Source: Paenarthrobacter sp. JL.01a
GTDB taxonomy: Bacteria > Actinomycetota > Actinomycetes > Actinomycetales > Micrococcaceae
Direction of reading: 5' to 3'
Length of the DNA: 64,000 nt
NCBI RefSeq assembly: GCF_025452095.1
Contig: NZ_CP104877.1
Coordinates: 434,001 to 498,000 of the forward strand
The position numbers and the translations under genes are program-made. The stretch's first letter is position 1. Every line of letters begins with the position of its first letter. This document shows, piece by piece, positions 10,703 through 19,291 of this stretch. The notes beneath the pieces were generated by a model. It saw nothing but the letters and a program-made list of their open reading frames with translations. It was not told the origin of the DNA and did no database searches.

Positions 10703-11383
10703 GTGGCTACTGGAACTCTTGCGAACATCGGCGATGCCACCAGGAAATCCCTGGCTGACGTGGCTTATGAACGGTTGCGCGACCGACTCCTGATGCTTGA
10801 TATCAAGCCCGGCGACATCCTCAATGACGATCAGCTTGCCAAGGAACTGGAGGTCGGGCGGACGCCTGTCCGCGAGGCACTGAAGCGCTTGGAACTCGAT
10901 CGTCTGGTCATTACCTATCCGCGGCGCGGAACGTTCGCCACCCGGGTTGAAGTGACGGACCTGGCCTTTATCTCCGAAATCCGGGCCCAACTCGAGCCGC
11001 TCGCGGCGGCCCGGGCCGCGCGGGTCGCTTCTGCCGCCACCCGGGAGCAGTTGCGGGGTGTCATGCGGGCGGTGGAGGGCTTTGACGTCAAAGCCGCCTC
11101 AGTTGTGGAGACCTTGCGCCTGGATGCCAGCGTTCACCAGGGCATCTACGCTGCGGCTGCGAACCCTCACCTCGAGGACATCCTTATCCGCTACGACAAC
11201 CTGGCTACGCGTATCTGGTGCATGGTGCTGGATCGCTTGCCGAACCTCGAACACCATGTGCGCGAGCACCTCGACCTGCTGCGTGCAGTCATCGACGGCA
11301 ATGAAGAAGAGGCCGCGGAGCTTGCCCGGGTCCACGTCAGCGGATTCGAGCAGGCGGTTCGTCAGGCGCTGTTCGCGGCCTAG
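10703..11383 (+). CDS. GntR family regulator, FCD subfamily
   Basis: 227 residues from the GTG at 10703, chosen for the GAAGAAGGAG ribosome site eight bases upstream; a longer in-frame ATG start overlaps the promoter. The N-terminal GntR winged helix (about 15-80) includes DVAYERLRDRLLMLDIKPGD and ELEVGRTPVREALKRLELDRLV. A helical FCD ligand domain follows, with Asp and His candidates for metal/acid binding (LRLDASVHQGI, HHVREHLDLLRAV). It is divergent from purU and upstream of pdxS, both of which have matching ATAT-rich sites. It may sense a glycine/C1 intermediate; this is inferred from position only. Confidence 0.9.
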   Translation: MATGTLANIGDATRKSLADVAYERLRDRLLMLDIKPGDILNDDQLAKELEVGRTPVREALKRLELDRLVITYPRRGTFATRVEVTDLAFISEIRAQLEPLAAARAARVASAATREQLRGVMRAVEGFDVKAASVVETLRLDASVHQGIYAAAANPHLEDILIRYDNLATRIWCMVLDRLPNLEHHVREHLDLLRAVIDGNEEEAAELARVHVSGFEQAVRQALFAA

Positions 11384-11415
11384 CTGACCGCTTCCCTCCG
11401 GGGTGGGCGGGGTGG

Positions 11416-11463
11416 TTGACGCCGGCGCGGGGCGATTGCATACTTGACCTCACTAATATATCA
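11416..11463 (+). promoter_or_regulatory. pdxS promoter with putative GntR operator at the start point
   Basis: A -35 TTGACG at 11416-11421 and a -10 CATACT at 11439-11444 are separated by 17 bp. The word CTAATATATCA at 11453-11463, near the expected start of transcription, is identical to the reverse complement of the gntR/purU dyad at 10617-10628 over 11 bases. A repressor bound here would block initiation. Confidence 0.55.
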
Positions 11464-11549
11464 TCCGGATATCAGGGCTTCCCTGGCAACAGGCCAGCGT
11501 CCGATCCGGCGATTTTGATGCGATCACCCCCAAGTCTCCGGAGTATCAC

Positions 11550-12464
11550 GTGACTACACGACACCCTCTTTTCGAACACATTCCGCTCACGGGCAGCAGC
11601 CGCGTTAAGCGGGGCATGGCGGAGATGCTCAAGGGCGGCGTCATCATGGACGTCGTTAACGTCGAGCAGGCCCGCATCGCCGAGGACGCCGGTGCCGTGG
11701 CTGTCATGGCGCTGGAGCGTGTTCCGGCTGATATCCGCGCCCAGGGTGGCGTGTCCCGCATGTCCGATCCGGACATGATTGATCAGATCATTGCCGCGGT
11801 GTCCATTCCGGTGATGGCCAAGGCCCGTATCGGTCACTTCGTTGAGGCCCAGGTCCTGCAATCGTTGGGTGTGGACTACATCGATGAGTCCGAGGTCCTG
11901 ACCCCGGCGGATTACATCAACCACATCGACAAGTGGAACTTCACCGTTCCCTTCGTTTGTGGTGCCACCAACCTCGGTGAGGCGCTGCGCCGCATCAACG
12001 AAGGTGCTGCGATGATCCGTTCCAAGGGCGAGGCCGGTACCGGCGATGTGTCCAACGCGACCGGTCACATGCGCAAGATCCGCGCTGAGATCGCGAAGCT
12101 TTCGGCCCTTCCCGAGGACGAGCTCTACGTTGCGGCCAAGGAGCTGCAGGCCCCGTACGAGTTGGTGAAGGAAGTCGCCGCGACGGGCAAGCTTCCGGTG
12201 GTGCTGTTCACCGCCGGTGGCATCGCGACCCCGGCTGACGCTGCGATGATGATGCAGCTCGGCGCGGACGGTGTGTTTGTCGGTTCGGGAATCTTCAAGT
12301 CCGGCAACCCGGCAGAGCGCGCCGCCGCCGTCGTCAAGGCCACTGCCTACTACGACGATCCTGACGTGATCGCCAAGGTCTCCCGCGGCCTGGGCGAAGC
12401 GATGGTCGGCATCAACGTCGACGACATCCCACAGCCGCACCGCCTCGCAGAGCGGGGGTGGTAG
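11550..12464 (+). CDS. pdxS: Pyridoxal 5'-phosphate synthase subunit PdxS
   Basis: 304 residues from a GTG start with CCGGAG upstream. It is near-identical in layout to Bacillus Pdx[33 protein letters not shown], the catalytic lysine in [10 protein letters not shown], the second lysine in [10 protein letters not shown], and [31 protein letters not shown]. It condenses ribose 5-phosphate, glyceraldehyde 3-phosphate and ammonia into PLP. The usual partner pdxT (glutaminase) is not adjacent; a small ORF of unknown function follows instead. PLP would serve glycine/serine enzymes downstream of sarcosine. The shared site with gntR suggests co-regulation with C1 metabolism. Confidence 0.96.
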   Translation: MTTRHPLFEHIPLTGSSRVKRGMAEMLKGGVIMDVVNVEQARIAEDAGAVAVMALERVPADIRAQGGVSRMSDPDMIDQIIAAVSIPVMAKARIGHFVEAQVLQSLGVDYIDESEVLTPADYINHIDKWNFTVPFVCGATNLGEALRRINEGAAMIRSKGEAGTGDVSNATGHMRKIRAEIAKLSALPEDELYVAAKELQAPYELVKEVAATGKLPVVLFTAGGIATPADAAMMMQLGADGVFVGSGIFKSGNPAERAAAVVKATAYYDDPDVIAKVSRGLGEAMVGINVDDIPQPHRLAERGW

Positions 12465-12466
12465 CC

Positions 12467-12694
12467 GTGTTCGGACAGACAAAGCCGGCCAGGACCGTAG
12501 AAGGACGGGCCTTGCGCAAGGACTGGGCCCAGCTGACGGGCCACGTGGTCGAAGTGTGGTTGAAGGGTGACCGGGTCATGACCGGGGTGGTGGAGCAGGC
12601 GGCGGCCGATGACTCCGTCCTCTGGATTGCGGCTCACGGGGCGGACCGGCGGAAGCTTTTCGATCAGTCCACGGGGTACGAGGTGTGGGTGTAG
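12467..12694 (+). CDS. Small hypothetical protein following pdxS
   Basis: 75 residues from the GTG at 12467, preceded by a G-rich CGGGGGTGG; another GTG at 12458 overlapping the pdxS stop is also possible. I do not recognise a family. The core (about 20-75) alternates hydrophobic strands and turns: GHVVEVWLKGDRVMTGVV, DDSVLWIAAHGADRRKLFD, GYEVWV. This suggests a compact all-beta, SH3-like fold, which is inference only. There is no signal peptide or membrane segment. It sits three bases after the pdxS stop, so it is probably co-translated with pdxS. Confidence 0.65.
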   Translation: MFGQTKPARTVEGRALRKDWAQLTGHVVEVWLKGDRVMTGVVEQAAADDSVLWIAAHGADRRKLFDQSTGYEVWV

Positions 12695-12713
12695 CCCTGC
12701 ACGCCTGCCAAAC

Positions 12714-13646
12714 TCAGGCCTCGTCTTCCGGCCTGGCAGTGAGGATGCGTTGGGCCCTCTTCTGCAGGATTTCCAATGACTCCTTAATAAGGGGCGAAGC
12801 GATGCTGCCCCTGCGTACGGCCGCCACGATGCGGCGGGCCGGTTTTCCTTTGCCGGTTATGCGCAACCGGACCACATTTTCGGCGTTGTGCAGCGGCGCC
12901 AACCGCGGCAGCAGGCCGACGCCGAGCCCTGCCCCTACGAAGGCGATCTGGGTTTCCCACTCAACGGCCTCGTGAGCGATCCGTGGTGTCACGCCGACGG
13001 CGGTGAAGGCCGCGGTGAACAGCGAGTGGTAAGTAGACCCTGCGGCCTCCGTGATCCAAGGCTCCGACGCCAACTCTTCAAGCGTCACGGTTTGGCGTGC
13101 TGCCAAGGGGTGGTCTCCGGGAATGATGACATCCAAGGGATCGTCCAGGAGGACCGTTTGTTCGAAGCGGGGGTCGTCTTCGCCGTATGTGTCGGACTGC
13201 ATGGCAACTATGACGGCGAGGTCAATGCGCTCTGCCACCAGCAAGTCGAAGCACCGTGACGGATTTGCCTCCAGAACCTGCACCTCCAAATGAGGGCGGC
13301 TGGCGCGCAGCGTAGCGGCGAGGGGCGCGAGCAACTGGGCCGCCGCCGTCGAGAATCCACCCAGGCCGAAATGCGACTGCACCTGGTCGCCGGCTTCCAT
13401 GGCCGCTGCCCGCAGGCTCTCCCATTCGGCGATCAGGCTGTCTGAACCGTTGACCAGAAAGCGTCCCGTGGCCGTCAGCCGCACGCCCCGGCCGTCCTTG
13501 GTGAGCAGCTGCATTCCCAGCACGCGCTGGAGTTCACGAAGCTGCGCGGAGACGGCGGAAGGGGAATATCCCGTGAGTTCGGCTGTGGCCCCAACAGTGC
13601 CGCAGCGGGCGAACACGCGCAGGGTAATCAGCCTCTGATCGATCAT
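12714..13646 (-). CDS. LysR family transcriptional regulator
   Basis: 310 residues. The N-terminal winged helix is IDQRLITLRVFARCGTVGATAELTGYSPSAVSAQLRELQRVLGMQLL (about 2-48), followed by a LysR substrate domain (LDVIIPGDHPLAAR, FVGAGLGVGLLPRLAPL). MIDQRL is chosen as start because the extra five upstream residues lack family similarity. It is divergent from gbcA with a TGCAC-N5-GTGCA dyad between them, so it is the best candidate activator of gbcAB. The inducer (betaine or dimethylglycine) is inferred. Pseudomonas uses an AraC-type regulator, GbdR, for the same job. Confidence 0.92.
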   Translation of the reverse strand: MIDQRLITLRVFARCGTVGATAELTGYSPSAVSAQLRELQRVLGMQLLTKDGRGVRLTATGRFLVNGSDSLIAEWESLRAAAMEAGDQVQSHFGLGGFSTAAAQLLAPLAATLRASRPHLEVQVLEANPSRCFDLLVAERIDLAVIVAMQSDTYGEDDPRFEQTVLLDDPLDVIIPGDHPLAARQTVTLEELASEPWITEAAGSTYHSLFTAAFTAVGVTPRIAHEAVEWETQIAFVGAGLGVGLLPRLAPLHNAENVVRLRITGKGKPARRIVAAVRRGSIASPLIKESLEILQKRAQRILTARPEDEA

Positions 13647-13656
13647 GGGACCATCA

Positions 13657-13671
13657 TGCACCCAAAGTGCA
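13657..13671. promoter_or_regulatory. LysR-type dyad upstream of gbcA
   Basis: TGCAC-CCAAA-GTGCA is a perfect 5-bp-arm dyad 10 bp from the LysR start codon and about 145 bp from gbcA. It suits autoregulation and activation of the divergent operon. Confidence 0.5.
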
Positions 13672-13815
13672 GGGTTATCTCCTAAATATTGCGCTTTTGT
13701 TGCAGTTCAATCGTCCCTAATCTCTTACTACGAAGACTTCGATAACGCCGCTTGCGACGATGCATCCGCGGTCCCCAAGAATCAGACATTTACCCAGCCT
13801 CCCGGGAGGAAACCC

Positions 13816-15120
13816 ATGACTGCTCAAGTGAACGCGCCCCTGAATTCACGCGGAAAACTCGCCTCGACATTGCCTGCGGAGCAGCTGGCCGAGATCAGCG
13901 CACTGTTCGAGTTCCGGCGCACCGGCTACTCCCTCGACGCCCCCTTCTACACGGACCCCACGATCTTCAAGATCGACATGGAAGCCATCTTCGGCCAGCA
14001 CTGGATCTTCGCCGGAAGCGTTGCCGAACTGCCGGAGCCGGGAGACTACATCACGGTGGACTACGGCCCGTACTCGCTGATCGTCCTCCGCAACGACGAC
14101 GGCGACGTCAACGTCCTGCACAACGTATGCCGCCACCGCGGTGCCCGCGTCCTTACCGAAGCCGCCGGTTCCACCGGAAACCTGGTCTGTGGCTACCACT
14201 CCTGGACCTACTCGCCGGAAGGCAACCTGATCCACGCTTCCGCCCCGGGAGAAGCCAAGTTCGACAAGAACTGCTTCGCCCTCAAGCGCGCCCACAGCCG
14301 TGAGGTTGCCGGCCTCATCTTTGTCTGCATCGCGGACGAGCCACCCACCGACTTCGACGAGACCTCCAAGATCTTCGAGCCCTACCTGGCACCCCACGAT
14401 CTCGCCAAGACGAAGATTGCCTACCAGCAAAACATCATCGAAGAGGGCAACTGGAAGCTCGTCATGGAGAACAACCGTGAGTGCTACCACTGTGACGGGC
14501 ACCCGGAGCTCGCTTGTTCCCTCTTCCCCACCTGGGGCCTGACCGAGGGACTCATCCCGACCCACCTTGAAGAGGTGTGGGACCGCAACAAGGAAGCCCA
14601 GTCCTCCCTGGAAGAGCGCTGCCGCCGCTACGGCCTTCCTTACGAGGTGGTCGAGGAGCTCGATACCCGCATCGCCGGAATCCGTATCTCGCGCGAATCC
14701 CTGGACGGCGAGGGCGAATCGTTCTCCGCCGATGGCCGCCGCCTTTCCAAGAAGCTGCTGGGCGACCTGCCCGACTTCCGCCTCGGCCGTTGCTCGATGC
14801 ACCTGCAGCCCAACAGCTGGTTCCACTTCCTGGGAGACCACGTCATCACCTTCGGCGTCTTCCCCATCAACGAACACCAGTCCCTGGTCCGCACCACCTG
14901 GCTCGTTGCCGATGACGCAGTTGAAGGCGTGGACTACGACCTCGACAAGCTCACCTACACCTGGAAGCAGACCAACATCCAGGACAAGGCATTCGTCGAA
15001 CTGTGCCAGACCGGCGCGGGCAGCCCTGCCTACGAGCCCGGCCCCTACATGAAGAGCGAATACCAGGTTGAGGCCTTCATCAACTGGTACGTGCAGCGCG
15101 TGCAGGAGCACTTGGCATGA
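13816..15120 (+). CDS. gbcA: Glycine betaine demethylase oxygenase subunit (Rieske)
   Basis: 434 residues from ATG 13816, which has a strong GGGAGGAAA site; longer in-frame starts run into the promoter. The Rieske 2Fe-2S ligands are Cys105, His107, Cys125 and His128 (CRHRG, CGYHSW). The mononuclear iron site is in NRECYHCDGHPEL with His225 and His229. Residues 30-75 and the C-terminus match GbcA/stachydrine-type oxygenases. It converts glycine betaine to dimethylglycine and formaldehyde using electrons from GbcB. Its stop overlaps the gbcB start by ATGA. Carnitine or stachydrine are alternative substrates, but the adjacent dmg train favours betaine. Confidence 0.92.
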   Translation: MTAQVNAPLNSRGKLASTLPAEQLAEISALFEFRRTGYSLDAPFYTDPTIFKIDMEAIFGQHWIFAGSVAELPEPGDYITVDYGPYSLIVLRNDDGDVNVLHNVCRHRGARVLTEAAGSTGNLVCGYHSWTYSPEGNLIHASAPGEAKFDKNCFALKRAHSREVAGLIFVCIADEPPTDFDETSKIFEPYLAPHDLAKTKIAYQQNIIEEGNWKLVMENNRECYHCDGHPELACSLFPTWGLTEGLIPTHLEEVWDRNKEAQSSLEERCRRYGLPYEVVEELDTRIAGIRISRESLDGEGESFSADGRRLSKKLLGDLPDFRLGRCSMHLQPNSWFHFLGDHVITFGVFPINEHQSLVRTTWLVADDAVEGVDYDLDKLTYTWKQTNIQDKAFVELCQTGAGSPAYEPGPYMKSEYQVEAFINWYVQRVQEHLA

Positions 15121-16535
15121 TTGAACTCCTCACTGAAACGGCCATTCAGGAGCCACAGCGGATCCGCGGCCTTGAGATGCCATGGAACCGGGTCATGGGC
15201 AGCACCGAGGCACCCGCCCGCGCTGCCCGCGCCCTGGGCCCGTGGCACCCGCAGGAGTTCATGGCCGAGTGCGTGGAAACCGTACCCGAAGCAGGCGGGC
15301 TCATGACGTTCGTGTTCCGCCGCTGCGACGGAGCTCCCCTTGCGTTCCGTGCAGGGCAGTACGTCAACATCGCCTTCCCAGTGAACGGCGAGGACCAGGA
15401 CCCGGTGGACCGCAGCTACTCGCTGTCCAGCTCGCCCACTGAACCCTGGACCTTCAGCATCAGCGTCAAGCGCGACGCCGGCGGCCTGGTGTCGCCGTGG
15501 GTACATGAGAACGTCAAGCCCGGTACGGTCCTGGAGATGCTCGGGCCGGTGGGAGCCTTCCACCTGCCCGACGCCGACCGGCGCGCGCGGTACCTCCTGC
15601 TGGCTGCCGGCGCGGGCATTACGCCCATCATGTCCATGGTGCGGACCATCCACTCACTGCCCGGGCATGCCGACGTCGTAGTCCTCTACCACGGGGCGGA
15701 GGCAGGCGGCTTCGCCTTCCACCGCGAGCTGGCCTACATCGCCTCCGTGGATTCGCGGATCCGGGTGTTCTACTCCCTGGGTGACCGCAACAAGCCCGAA
15801 GATTGGGAAGGTCTCAGCGGCCGCCTGACCTCAGCCATGATCGATGAAGTGGCCCCCGACGCCAACGGACGACAGGTGTACGCCTGCGGTCCCGAGGGCT
15901 ACCTGAACACGGCCGCGGAGCTCCTGAAAAAGGTGGGAGTGGACGACACCTCCATCTACATGGAGTTCTTCACGGGTGACCGCCAGACTCTCCTCGAATA
16001 CGCAGCCGAAGTGGCCCTGGCCGCAGACATCGCAGAGGAAATTGCCGAGGAAATCGCCGACTCGGCGGAGGACTACTTCGAAAGCCAGCCCGCGGCTTTC
16101 GGGCTGTACGAGCCCGGCTACGACGCCGACGGAACCTTGGAAGCCACAGGACTGCCGCTCGAAGCGCTCGACGCCGAACCGTCAGGTTCCGCTGCCGACG
16201 CCGGCCCGGTCGCCTCGCCGGAGCCAGAGGCCGCAACTCCTGATGCCTCGAGTTTCGACACCGTGGGAACAGGCAGCCTCACCCTTTCCTTCCTGCGCAC
16301 CGGCGTTAATGTGCGGATCGACCCCAGCGAGCACATCCTGGAGGTGGCCCAGCGGGCCGGCGTCCGGATCGGTGCCAACTGCAAGGAAGGGATGTGCGGG
16401 TCCTGCAAGGTGGTCAAGCTGTCAGGCGAGGTTGAGATGAACCACCAAGGCGGTATCCGGAAAAGGGAAATCGACGCCGGCAAGTTCCTGCCGTGCTGCT
16501 CCACGGCAACCACGGACATGGTGATCGACGCCTAA
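15117..16535 (+). CDS. gbcB: Glycine betaine demethylase reductase with C-terminal ferredoxin
   Basis: 472 residues. The FAD domain includes RSYS (99-102); the NAD domain includes LLLAAGAGITPIMSMV (about 160-175) and YACGPEGYL (255-262). The C-terminal plant-type ferredoxin (about 386-472) has Cys422, Cys427, Cys430 and Cys460. Between them lies a segment of about 95 residues (290-385) rich in Glu, Asp, Ala and Pro (AEEIAEEIADSAEDYFE), longer than I expect for GbcB (about 366 residues in Pseudomonas). It passes electrons from NAD(P)H to the GbcA Rieske centre. It is translationally coupled to gbcA. Confidence 0.92.
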   Translation: MIELLTETAIQEPQRIRGLEMPWNRVMGSTEAPARAARALGPWHPQEFMAECVETVPEAGGLMTFVFRRCDGAPLAFRAGQYVNIAFPVNGEDQDPVDRSYSLSSSPTEPWTFSISVKRDAGGLVSPWVHENVKPGTVLEMLGPVGAFHLPDADRRARYLLLAAGAGITPIMSMVRTIHSLPGHADVVVLYHGAEAGGFAFHRELAYIASVDSRIRVFYSLGDRNKPEDWEGLSGRLTSAMIDEVAPDANGRQVYACGPEGYLNTAAELLKKVGVDDTSIYMEFFTGDRQTLLEYAAEVALAADIAEEIAEEIADSAEDYFESQPAAFGLYEPGYDADGTLEATGLPLEALDAEPSGSAADAGPVASPEPEAATPDASSFDTVGTGSLTLSFLRTGVNVRIDPSEHILEVAQRAGVRIGANCKEGMCGSCKVVKLSGEVEMNHQGGIRKREIDAGKFLPCCSTATTDMVIDA

Positions 16536-16549
16536 AGCCCTCGGTTGGG

Positions 16550-17815
16550 TTACCGGAGTCCCGCACTGTGGGCCAGAGCAATGGCCTCAGTGCGGGACCG
16601 GACGTTTAACTTCCGGAAGAGGTTCCGGAGATGGAATTTCACCGTGTTTTCGCTGATGCTCAGTTCCGCAGCGATGGCACGGTTCCGTTGCCCTGCGGCC
16701 AGGAACTGAAGGACTTCCAGTTCCCTTGCGGCCAGGCCCCACTCTGCAACGTCTCCCGCAGGCGCAGCTGGCGGATCCAGCGGCAGCACCACGGAGATGT
16801 CGGCTCCCCACCCCTGCATGACATCCACGCTCATCTTGCCGTTGAGGGCCTGCACCTTCTGGCGGAGCCGTTCCATGTTGGGAGCCTCGGCTGACAATTC
16901 GCCGCGTCCGTCATCCCGCACGTTGATCAGCAGGTTCTCCCCGTCGCAGTCCCATTGGGCCCGGACACGGTGAACGTCAGGTTGTTCGGCGATCGCCAGG
17001 ACCAGGCCGCGAACCACCGCCCTGGCTGCATGGGCGACTTCCCCAGGGAGCGCACGCCCGTTGGCGGGTGGTTCGATGAACTGGATATCGATGTTGCTGA
17101 AGTGCATCAGCGGACGGAGGTCTTCGCGAAGCCTTTCGAAGGCCGAGCTGACAGGTTCTTCCACCAGATCGCTTGTGCGGTCGTTCAGGGTCCGGAGGCT
17201 GATCAGCGCCTTGACGGTCAGGTCCGTCACGAAGGACCGGGCTGCGTGGTCATCCATGGAGTTGGACCGCAATGCTGCAAGCACTGTTTCGAGGGTGGTG
17301 GAGTGCTGGTCCACCAATTCGGCCGTCACGCGGATCCGTTCCGCTGACGCGGCCCGGGATTCCAAAAGATACGACGGCGGTGCGTCACTGACCTTCTCTT
17401 GGATTCGGGCCGCTGTGAGTTCCCAAAGGTAGGTGAGGACCCGCAGCGCTTCGTCGTCCAGCGTGGGCTGGGGATCCGTTAAAACCAAGAGGGCGTTGCT
17501 GGGCGGGTAGGTGAGGGCCAGGATGTCGCGTTCCTGTCCGGCGATCACGGAGCGCGTACGCCACGGCCCCTTCCCGTCCATGACCGCCCGGACATCGTCC
17601 ATTTCGGGGATGGAGACCCTGCTGACGATTTCTTCGTCGCCGGCCTTCTTTTGAGGCCGGCCCGTGCAGTCTTCGGTGAAGATCACCAGTGCGCTGGTGC
17701 TGGCGTATGGCGAAAGAGCAGTCCGCAGGCTGTCGGCTATTCGTGACAGTGGTGCTTGGGAGAGCCCGGCTATGGCGTCCAGAAGCTGCCAGGGAATGGT
17801 GGAGAGCTGCGACAT
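16550..17815 (-). CDS. LuxR-type regulator fused to a degenerate histidine-kinase core
   Basis: 421 residues. The N-terminus (about 20-140) looks GAF-like. Residues 159-185 ([21 protein letters not shown]) match the HisKA_3 pattern ER-R-x-EL-H-D, but the phospho-acceptor His is Val168. Residues about 255-345 resemble an HATPase domain ([28 protein letters not shown] with DGRG at 302-305). The C-terminus (357-418) is a LuxR/NarL helix-turn-helix ([43 protein letters not shown]). No receiver domain is present. It is divergent from hxlBA and follows gbcAB, so it probably controls formaldehyde fixation or betaine use. Confidence 0.85.
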   Translation of the reverse strand: MSQLSTIPWQLLDAIAGLSQAPLSRIADSLRTALSPYASTSALVIFTEDCTGRPQKKAGDEEIVSRVSIPEMDDVRAVMDGKGPWRTRSVIAGQERDILALTYPPSNALLVLTDPQPTLDDEALRVLTYLWELTAARIQEKVSDAPPSYLLESRAASAERIRVTAELVDQHSTTLETVLAALRSNSMDDHAARSFVTDLTVKALISLRTLNDRTSDLVEEPVSSAFERLREDLRPLMHFSNIDIQFIEPPANGRALPGEVAHAARAVVRGLVLAIAEQPDVHRVRAQWDCDGENLLINVRDDGRGELSAEAPNMERLRQKVQALNGKMSVDVMQGWGADISVVLPLDPPAAPAGDVAEWGLAARELEVLQFLAAGQRNRAIAAELSISENTVKFHLRNLFRKLNVRSRTEAIALAHSAGLR

Positions 17816-17964
17816 GTATCCAGCCTAGAGGGCGGGTGGCATCCATGCCTACCCAAAGGGGTGGTTAAGACTGCTCCTTTTCGGCGTTACCCCTACCCTT
17901 CCCAGTCGGAAGAATTGTTGTATCGCCTCAGTGTCCAGCATCGCCTACCGCAAAGGAGTGAGAC

Positions 17965-18555
17965 GTGCACGTCATCGCAGAACAAACGGCAACCTCGAGT
18001 GACAGCGTCGCCGGCAACTCGTCCCTGATCCTCGATGAGCTTGCCCGCATCGCTTCCGGCCTGGACTTCGGACAGCTCGCACGACTTGCGGACAAAGTCA
18101 GCGGAGCCGAACGGGTCTTCCTGGCAGGCGCGGGCCGGAGTGGGCTTGTGCTTCGCATGGCGGCGATGCGGCTGATGCACCTGGGCTTGACGGTCCACGT
18201 GGCAGGCGACACCACAACCCCCGCCATCACAGAAGGTGACCTGCTGCTGGTGGCCTCGGGTTCCGGGACCACGTCCGGGGTGGTCAAAGCAGCCGAGACC
18301 GCACTCGCGGCCGGGGCCGGGGTAGCTGCAGTGACCACCAACCCCTCGTCCGCCCTGGCAGGGCTGGCCGATGCGCTTGTGGTTATTCCGGCTGCGCAAA
18401 AGACCGACCACGGTTCGGCTGTCTCGCGGCAATACTCCGGCAGCCTCTTTGAACAGTCCCTTTTCCTGGTGACCGAGTCGGTTTTCCAAACCCTCTGGGA
18501 AGCCACGGCCGAGCCGGCCGAGAAGCTTTGGTTGCGTCATGCCAACCTCGAGTAA
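17965..18555 (+). CDS. hxlB: 6-phospho-3-hexuloisomerase
   Basis: 196 residues from a GTG start with AAAGGAGTG upstream. A single SIS domain carries VFLAGAGRSGLVLRMAAMRLMHLG, LLLVASGSGTTSGVV and VVIPAAQKTDHGSAVSRQYSGSLFEQSLF. It isomerises hexulose 6-phosphate to fructose 6-phosphate, the second step of ribulose-monophosphate formaldehyde fixation. hxlA follows 50 bp downstream. The pair lies beside gbcAB, whose reaction releases formaldehyde. Gene order is phi then hps. Confidence 0.93.
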   Translation: MHVIAEQTATSSDSVAGNSSLILDELARIASGLDFGQLARLADKVSGAERVFLAGAGRSGLVLRMAAMRLMHLGLTVHVAGDTTTPAITEGDLLLVASGSGTTSGVVKAAETALAAGAGVAAVTTNPSSALAGLADALVVIPAAQKTDHGSAVSRQYSGSLFEQSLFLVTESVFQTLWEATAEPAEKLWLRHANLE

Positions 18556-18605
18556 GCGCCCTTGATCTTTCCCCCAAGCCACACCACAAAAGAAAGTAGA
18601 ACACC

Positions 18606-19229
18606 ATGAAACTGCAGGTTGCACTGGATCTCCTGACCATCGACGATGCCCTGGAACTGGCCGGCAAGGTGGCCGAGCACGTGGACATCATCGAGCTGGG
18701 GACGCCCCTGATCAAGGCTGAGGGCCTGGCCGCCGTCACTGCCATCAAGGAAGCCCACCCCGGCAAGATCGTGTTCGCGGACATGAAGACCATGGACGCC
18801 GGTGAACTCGAAGCGGACATCGCCTTCAAGGCCGGCGCCGATCTGGTCTCTGTCCTGGGAACTGCTGACGACTCCACGATTGCCGGTGCGGTCAAGGCTG
18901 CACAATCCCACAACAAGGGCATCGTGGTGGACCTGATCGGCGTGGCCGACAAGGTTTACCGTGCCAAGGAAGCCAGGGCGCTGGGGGCCAAGTTCATCGA
19001 ATTCCATGCCGGCCTGGACGAGCAAGCACAGCCGGGATACGACCTTCGCGGACTCCTCAACGCCGGGGAAGAAGCCCGCGTGCCGTTCTCCGTTGCCGGT
19101 GGCGTCAACGCATCCACCATTCCCGCGGTGCAGTTGGCCGGAGCCGACGTAGCTGTAGCAGGCAGTGCGATTTACGGTGCCTCGGATCCGGAGCTGGCAG
19201 CAAAGGAACTCAAGGCCGCCATCCAGTAA
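18606..19229 (+). CDS. hxlA: 3-hexulose-6-phosphate synthase
   Basis: 207 residues, the normal length for the orotidine-decarboxylase superfamily enzyme. The metal/catalytic motif is FADMKTMDAGE with Asp59, Lys61 and Asp64; other conserved parts are LQVALDLL, IELGTPLIKAEG and FSVAGGVNASTIP. It condenses formaldehyde with ribulose 5-phosphate to give hexulose 6-phosphate. With hxlB it provides a formaldehyde sink besides FdhA and the THF route. The ribosome site is weak (AAAGAAAG), so it may depend on coupling to hxlB. Confidence 0.95.
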   Translation: MKLQVALDLLTIDDALELAGKVAEHVDIIELGTPLIKAEGLAAVTAIKEAHPGKIVFADMKTMDAGELEADIAFKAGADLVSVLGTADDSTIAGAVKAAQSHNKGIVVDLIGVADKVYRAKEARALGAKFIEFHAGLDEQAQPGYDLRGLLNAGEEARVPFSVAGGVNASTIPAVQLAGADVAVAGSAIYGASDPELAAKELKAAIQ

Positions 19230-19251
19230 CTGCCGGCTCCCAACGGCAGAT

Positions 19252-19291
19252 AGCCCGGGAAAGGGTCCTCACGACGGCGCTTTTCCGGGCT
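19252..19291. terminator. Hairpin between convergent hxlA and glucosidase genes
   Basis: AGCCCGGGAAAG (19252-19263) pairs with CTTTTCCGGGCT (19280-19291) with one G-T pair and a 16-nt loop. The right arm overlaps the 3' end of the minus-strand glucosidase gene. A smaller CTGCCG/CGGCAG hairpin precedes it at 19230-19249. It is probably a bidirectional terminator, though no long T-tract follows. Confidence 0.5.
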
